NCBI RefSeq assembly: GCF_002237645.1
Contig: NZ_MJUZ01000005.1
Coordinates: 1-64,000 of the forward strand
Direction: 5' to 3'
From: Desulfovibrio sp. MES5
GTDB taxonomy: Bacteria; Desulfobacterota; Desulfovibrionia; Desulfovibrionales; Desulfovibrionaceae
DNA: 64,000 nt
Below, one piece after another: positions 59,892 through 64,000 of this stretch; position 1 is the first letter of the stretch; every line of letters starts with the position of its first letter. The notes under the pieces were generated by a model. That model searched no databases. It was not told the DNA's origin and saw only the letters and a program-made list of their open reading frames with translations. Both the position numbers and the translations under genes were made by a program.

Positions 59892-60914
59892 ATGAGCGCG
59901 TATTCCCAATTGTGTGCCTCCATGCAGGCAGCCCCTTCCCGCTGGCTGATTACAGGCGTTGCGGGTTTTATCGGTTCCAACCTGCTTGAGCATCTTTTGA
60001 AGCTGGGCCAGACCGTCGTCGGGCTGGACAACTTTTTGACCGGCTACCAGAAAAATCTTGATATGGTGCGTGATATCGTCGGGCCTGAAGCCTGGAGCCG
60101 GTTTACCTTCATTGAAGGTGATATTCGCGATATCGACACCTGCCATAAAGCCTGCGAAGGCGTACAGCACGTGTTGCACGAGGCGGCGCTGGGTTCCGTG
60201 CCGCGTTCCATTGATGATCCTTTGCTGTCCAACAGCTGCAATATCACGGGTTTTCTGCACATGCTTGTGGCCGCCCGCGACGCCGGGGCCAAAAGCTTTG
60301 TGTATGCCGCCTCTTCGTCAACCTACGGTGATTCGCCGGAACTGCCCAAGGTGGAAGACAAGATCGGCCGCCCCCTGTCGCCGTACGCCGTCACCAAGTA
60401 TGTGGACGAGCTTTACGCCGACGTGTTCAACCGCTGCTATGGCTTTTCCACCGTCGGGCTGCGCTATTTCAACGTGTTCGGCCAACGTCAGGATCCCTAC
60501 GGCGCATATGCCGCCGTTGTGCCGCAGTGGTTCGCCAGCCTCATCAAGGGCGAAACCGTCTATGTGAACGGCGACGGCGAAACCAGCCGTGACTTCTGCT
60601 ACATTGACAACGTTGTGGAGGCCAACCTGCTGGCCAGCTTTGCCCAGGGCGAAGCCGCCAACACTATCTACAATGTGGCCTTTGGTCAGCGCACCACCCT
60701 CAATGAGCTTTTTGACCTTATCCGCGAAGAGGTGGCCCGCCATAAGCCCGAAGCCCTCAGCGCCAAGGCCGAACACCGCGATTTTCGCGCGGGAGACGTG
60801 CGCCACAGCCTGGCCGACATCAGCCGCGCCGCTACCCGGCTGGGGTATGCCCCCCGCTTTGATGTGCGTCAGGGCCTGCGTCTGGCCGGCGACTGGTACG
60901 CCGCCAACCTGTAG
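59892..60914 (+). CDS. NAD-dependent UDP-N-acetylhexosamine 4-epimerase (WbpP/TviC type)
   Basis: 340 residues. Extended SDR fold: NAD-binding [29 protein letters not shown], the catalytic [13 protein letters not shown] with S-P-YAVTK (Y-x3-K), and [29 protein letters not shown] and the [10 protein letters not shown] block are typical of WbpP, TviC and WbgU epimerases acting on UDP-GlcNAc/GalNAc or their uronic acids. It reads opposite to the GT4 and sugar transferase genes across a 274-base gap. It probably supplies the activated sugar for this polysaccharide group. Confidence 0.9.
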   Translation: MSAYSQLCASMQAAPSRWLITGVAGFIGSNLLEHLLKLGQTVVGLDNFLTGYQKNLDMVRDIVGPEAWSRFTFIEGDIRDIDTCHKACEGVQHVLHEAALGSVPRSIDDPLLSNSCNITGFLHMLVAARDAGAKSFVYAASSSTYGDSPELPKVEDKIGRPLSPYAVTKYVDELYADVFNRCYGFSTVGLRYFNVFGQRQDPYGAYAAVVPQWFASLIKGETVYVNGDGETSRDFCYIDNVVEANLLASFAQGEAANTIYNVAFGQRTTLNELFDLIREEVARHKPEALSAKAEHRDFRAGDVRHSLADISRAATRLGYAPRFDVRQGLRLAGDWYAANL

Positions 60915-60985
60915 CCCCGCTACGCCAGCACGGCCGCAGCCCAGCTTTACCAGCGCCGCCGCTGCCGCGCACGGCGAAAATATCT

Positions 60986-61022
60986 AAAAAGCCGTCAGCC
61001 CATTTGGGCTGACGGCTTTTTT
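60986..61022. terminator. Terminator of the epimerase gene
   Basis: Perfect stem AAAAAGCCGTCAGCCC / GGGCTGACGGCTTTTT with loop ATTT and T/A-rich ends on both sides, 70 nt after the stop. Confidence 0.9.
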
Positions 61023-61071
61023 GCGCGCCATGCGCTGTCAATATGGAATGCTTTGTGGAGGAGGTTGCTCT

Positions 61072-61110
61072 GTGGGGGGGGACCCTTTTGCAAAAGGGCC
61101 CCTCCCACAC
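61072..61110. repeat. Dispersed palindromic repeat, family A, copy 7
   Basis: Palindrome GTGGGGGGGGACCCTTTTGC paired with GCAAAAGGGCCCCTCCCACA. The left flank AATGCTTTGTGG is the inverse of the right flank of other copies (CCACAAAGCATT). It ends 38 nt from the hydratase stop. Confidence 0.82.
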
Positions 61111-61147
61111 AAAAACTTCAAGCCAATTCGTCTAAAGGGCTGCGCGC

Positions 61148-63454
61148 CTATTGTTTGCGCGTAGAATTGTAAAAGTTGATCAGGCAGCCATCGAGGATGA
61201 TCTGACGCTCGTCATCGGTCAGGTCCTTGAGGGTAAGCGCTATCTGCTCGGCGTTGCCGTTTTCGCGCACGACGTAGGCCAGTATGGTGGGCTCGGCGTT
61301 TTGCACGGCCTTGCGCACGTCGGGCACGGCCAGCCAGTCGCCCACCTTGAGGGTCGCGGCAAGATCGGCGTCAGTAATGAAGGGCAGCATGCCCCAGTTG
61401 ATAAGGTTGGAGCGGTAACGCTTGGTGGCGTATTCCACGGCCAGGTTGGCCCATCCGCCGAGCACCTTCTGGCAGGACGCAGCCTGCTCGCGGGCCGAAC
61501 CGTCGCCGGGTTTCACGGCAAAGATGGTGGACCCGAGGCCCACGTTCCTGAGGTCGGAGGCTCCCTGCATGATGTCCAGCCCGCAGAGGGCGAAAAGGGC
61601 GCGGGCGCGGGCCACGAGTTCAGGATTAGCCGGATTGGCAAGCCGCGCCTTTTCCATGGCGTCGACAGCCTTGGCGCGCTCGACATAGCCGGGGTCTTTG
61701 CGCGACAGGGTGTATTCCGCCAGTTTGAGGGGGTTGGAGCGCAACGACGAGGTTTCGCCCGAGGGGATAAGCTCGTCCGTGGTGGTGACAGGGTCGGTAA
61801 TGACGCTGGCCACCTGGAGCAGCAGGTGTTCCGGCAGGGCGCTCATGGCGGGCCAGTCCGCGATATTGGGGCCAAAGATCAGGGGCACTTCGGGCTTGGG
61901 GTTGCCAAAGCCGTTGTATACGCGGCGATGGTAGATGAGCGGCTCAAAGCGGTAGTCGAGGTTCACGTCGGCAAGGCCGGGCGCGGACCAGTCAAGGTCA
62001 GTGGCCGGGGTCAGGCGGCCTCCGTGGGCCGCCGTGGCGGCAATGGAGCGCGCGTCCATAAGGGCCACGGCTGAAAGCTGGCCGTTGGACGGCTTGGAGC
62101 CCTCGCGGTTGGGGAAGTTGCGCGTGGTGTGCCGGATAGACAGCGCGCCGTGCGCCGGGGTGTCGCCCGCGCCGAAACAGGGGCCGCAGAAGGCGTTTTT
62201 GAGCACAGCGCCAGCGGCCATGAGCTTGGCCGTGGAACCGTTGTTGACCAGGGCAAGGCCCTGCGGTTCGCTGGCAGGGTAGACGGACAGGCTGAAGGCC
62301 AGGTTGCCCGTGCTCTTGCCGTCAAGGATGGCGCCGGCCAGCGTGATGTTTTCAAAACTGCCGCCAGCGCAGCCGGCAATGATGCCCTGGTCCACCCACA
62401 CGCCGCCGTCGCGGATCTTGCCGCAGAGGTTCAGCCCCTTGGCGGCGTCGCCAAACTGCTTGCGGGCTTCGTCTTCAACCTGGGCCAGCAGTTCGGGAGC
62501 GTGCCGCACCACTTCGGCCACGGGGTAGGCATTGCTGGGGTGGAAGGGCAGAGCGATCATGGGCACGATCTTGCCAAGGTCAATGCGGATGAGGCCGTCA
62601 TAACAGGCCGGGCCTTCGAGGCGCAGTTCCGCGTAATCCTGGGCGCGGCCGTGCTTTTCAAGGTACTGGCGCACTTTGTCGTCCGTGGTCCAGATGGACG
62701 AAAGGCAGGTGGTTTCCGTGGTCATGACGTCGATGCCGCAGCGGTATTCCACCGAAAGGCCTGCAACGCCGGGGCCCATAAATTCCAGCACCTTGTTTTT
62801 CACAAAGCCGTTCTTGAACACGGCGGCGATAAGGGCGAGGGCCACGTCCTGCGGGCCGACGCCAGGGCGCGGCGCGCCTTCAAGCCATACGGCGATTTTT
62901 TGCGGATTGGCCACGTCATAGGTTTTGCCAAGAAGCTGCTTGACGAGTTCCGGGCCGCCTTCGCCAATGGCCATGACGCCGAGAGCGCCGTAGCGGGTGT
63001 GGCTGTCGGAACCAAGAATCATGCCGCCGCATTTGGTCATCATTTCACGTACATACTGATGGATGACAGCAAGGTGCGGGGGTACGAAGATGCCGCCGTA
63101 TTTCTGCGCGGCCGCGAGACCGAAAAGGTGGTCGTCCTCATTGATGGTGCCGCCCACGGCGCAGAGGCTGTTGTGGCAGTTGGTGAGGGCGTACGGCACG
63201 GGAAATTCCGTAAGACCGCTGGCGCGGGCCGTCTGGACGATGCCCACGTAGGTAATGTCGTGGGAGGCGAGAGCGTCGAAACGGATGCGCAACACGTCCT
63301 CGTTCTGGTCAACGGTATTATGCGCGGCAAGAATGCGGGCAGCCAGGCTGTTTTTGCGCGCGGCTTCCACATCCACACCCTTTGCGCGGGCCTCTTCGGC
63401 ACTGACGATGGAGTTTCCGTCAATGACAATGGCATTGCTTATGAGTTCAATCAT
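61148..63454 (-). CDS. Aconitase-superfamily hydratase (YbhJ-like)
   Basis: 768 residues. The three cluster cysteines are in IAGCAGGSFENI and CGPCFGAGD, and further aconitase-type motifs include ILGSDSHTRYGALG and YRSNLINWGMLPF, the C-terminal substrate-binding Ser/Arg region. Length and order match the YbhJ-type hydratases (about 750 residues) and differ from AcnA (about 890) and AcnB. The substrate of this family is not firmly known. The gene appears to stand alone; the LysE gene starts upstream on the same strand. It may replace a classical aconitase or act on another hydroxy-acid. Confidence 0.85.
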   Translation of the reverse strand: MIELISNAIVIDGNSIVSAEEARAKGVDVEAARKNSLAARILAAHNTVDQNEDVLRIRFDALASHDITYVGIVQTARASGLTEFPVPYALTNCHNSLCAVGGTINEDDHLFGLAAAQKYGGIFVPPHLAVIHQYVREMMTKCGGMILGSDSHTRYGALGVMAIGEGGPELVKQLLGKTYDVANPQKIAVWLEGAPRPGVGPQDVALALIAAVFKNGFVKNKVLEFMGPGVAGLSVEYRCGIDVMTTETTCLSSIWTTDDKVRQYLEKHGRAQDYAELRLEGPACYDGLIRIDLGKIVPMIALPFHPSNAYPVAEVVRHAPELLAQVEDEARKQFGDAAKGLNLCGKIRDGGVWVDQGIIAGCAGGSFENITLAGAILDGKSTGNLAFSLSVYPASEPQGLALVNNGSTAKLMAAGAVLKNAFCGPCFGAGDTPAHGALSIRHTTRNFPNREGSKPSNGQLSAVALMDARSIAATAAHGGRLTPATDLDWSAPGLADVNLDYRFEPLIYHRRVYNGFGNPKPEVPLIFGPNIADWPAMSALPEHLLLQVASVITDPVTTTDELIPSGETSSLRSNPLKLAEYTLSRKDPGYVERAKAVDAMEKARLANPANPELVARARALFALCGLDIMQGASDLRNVGLGSTIFAVKPGDGSAREQAASCQKVLGGWANLAVEYATKRYRSNLINWGMLPFITDADLAATLKVGDWLAVPDVRKAVQNAEPTILAYVVRENGNAEQIALTLKDLTDDERQIILDGCLINFYNSTRKQ

Positions 63455-63502
63455 GGTGGCAGACCTTCCTGCTGGGTTTTGGGGTCGCTGGCGCGACGCT
63501 GG

Positions 63503-64000
63503 TTAGCGGGACTGCGCCGCGGCCAGTTTGAGGCCGAAGGCTATGAAGACGAAACCTGTAAAGCGTTGCAGCCAGAGCTGAAAGCGGCTGTTTTCAAAAA
63601 CGTGGCGCACCCGGCCCAGCATGTAGGCTAGGGGGACGTACCAGAAAAGGCACAGGGCCGACATGATGCCGCCAAGCTCCAGAAACTGGGGCGCCAGCGG
63701 AGCATGGGGGTTGGTGAACTGCGGCAGAAACGTCAAAAAAATGATGACGGCCTTGGGGTTGAGGGCATTGGTCAAAAAGCCCTGCCAGAAAAACCTCCAC
63801 CATCGGCGGGGCGAAAGGCGCTGCGTTGCAGCAGAATCTGCAGCAGTGCCATGATGAGCCTCTCCGCGAGCATCTGCCCTGGCATCTGCACGGGCACTTT
63901 CGCCGTCACGCGGCGCAGTTTTCACCACAGCGGCGCTGACGGCTCCGTTGTGGCGCAGGGCCTGGACGCCAAGCCAGATAAGGTAGGCCGCGCCTATATA
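63503..64000 (-). CDS. LysE/RhtB-family exporter, 3' part (cut by window edge)
   Basis: The frame stays open to the last base (YIGAAYLIWLGVQALR), so the start lies beyond the window. YLIWLGVQALR and the later FFWQGFLTNALNPKAVIIFL and FLPQF are family hallmarks, followed by two C-terminal membrane helices (LGGIMSALCLFWYVPLAYML; LQRFTGFVFIAFGLKLAAA). A hydrophilic insert of about 35 residues with Ala, Asp and Arg (ESARADARADARGEAHHGTA) sits between the halves and is unusual. LysE proteins export amino acids or their derivatives across the inner membrane. Confidence 0.85.
   Translation of the reverse strand, partial: YIGAAYLIWLGVQALRHNGAVSAAVVKTAPRDGESARADARADARGEAHHGTAADSAATQRLSPRRWWRFFWQGFLTNALNPKAVIIFLTFLPQFTNPHAPLAPQFLELGGIMSALCLFWYVPLAYMLGRVRHVFENSRFQLWLQRFTGFVFIAFGLKLAAAQSR

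Noticed and set aside
62129-63631. Long open frame on the plus strand opposite the hydratase gene
   Set aside because: Shadow of the hydratase coding strand with low-complexity His/Gly/Val-rich product.

Overview
The window looks like a chromosome segment of a sulfate-reducing Desulfovibrionaceae bacterium, close to Desulfovibrio desulfuricans. The basis is the nrfH-nrfA cytochrome c nitrite reductase pair, which closely resembles the D. desulfuricans enzyme as I remember it, a divergent sigma-54 two-component system, flagellin and chemoreceptor types usual for the group, and a GC-rich core. No database search was possible. Function calls rest on motifs and family knowledge.

Left part (1 to about 10000) is an accessory island, visibly AT-richer at its left edge. 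It holds the 3' part of an ATPase gene overlapping a TOPRIM-type gene (a defence-like pair), then a prophage-like cassette: an ERF single-strand annealing protein, a Cas4-like Fe-S nuclease, small unknown genes, a RelBE-type toxin-antitoxin pair, a MoxR/CbbQ-like AAA+ ATPase with a WGR-like tail, a DUF3150-type protein and a CobT-like VWA protein with an HExxH motif. Three cassette genes are preceded at about 20-30 nt by a terminator-like hairpin. The island ends next to the 3' end of a tRNA-Arg gene, a classic integration site.

Core (10000-64000): ubiX and a UPF0173 hydrolase; two nearly identical flagellin genes in inverted orientation around an hsp20 gene, with different promoter types; rimO; a PAS/degenerate-GGDEF/EAL protein; tRNA-Asp and tRNA-Val; a polysaccharide deacetylase; a DyP peroxidase; a helicase and exonuclease resembling MrfA and MrfB fused into one frame; feoA; redox and thioesterase genes; the nrf locus; two chemoreceptors; tRNA-Ser, hup, murI, a TauE/SafE exporter; hisHF, larE; an fmdB-purB-pyrE-L,D-transpeptidase run; an AraC regulator facing a GyrI-like protein; a surface polysaccharide group (sugar transferase, GT4 glycosyltransferase, epimerase); an aconitase-superfamily hydratase; and a LysE transporter cut by the right edge.

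The nrf locus is striking. nrfA and the gene for its probable sensor kinase each appear to carry one single-base deletion, which would break nitrite reductase and its sensor together unless both are sequencing errors. Intergenic spaces carry several dispersed repeat families: a palindromic terminator-like element (7 copies), a roughly 100-bp three-hairpin element (3 copies), a MITE-like element with terminal inverted repeats (2 copies), and a short AGAGCATTT dyad. No CRISPR array or rRNA gene is present.
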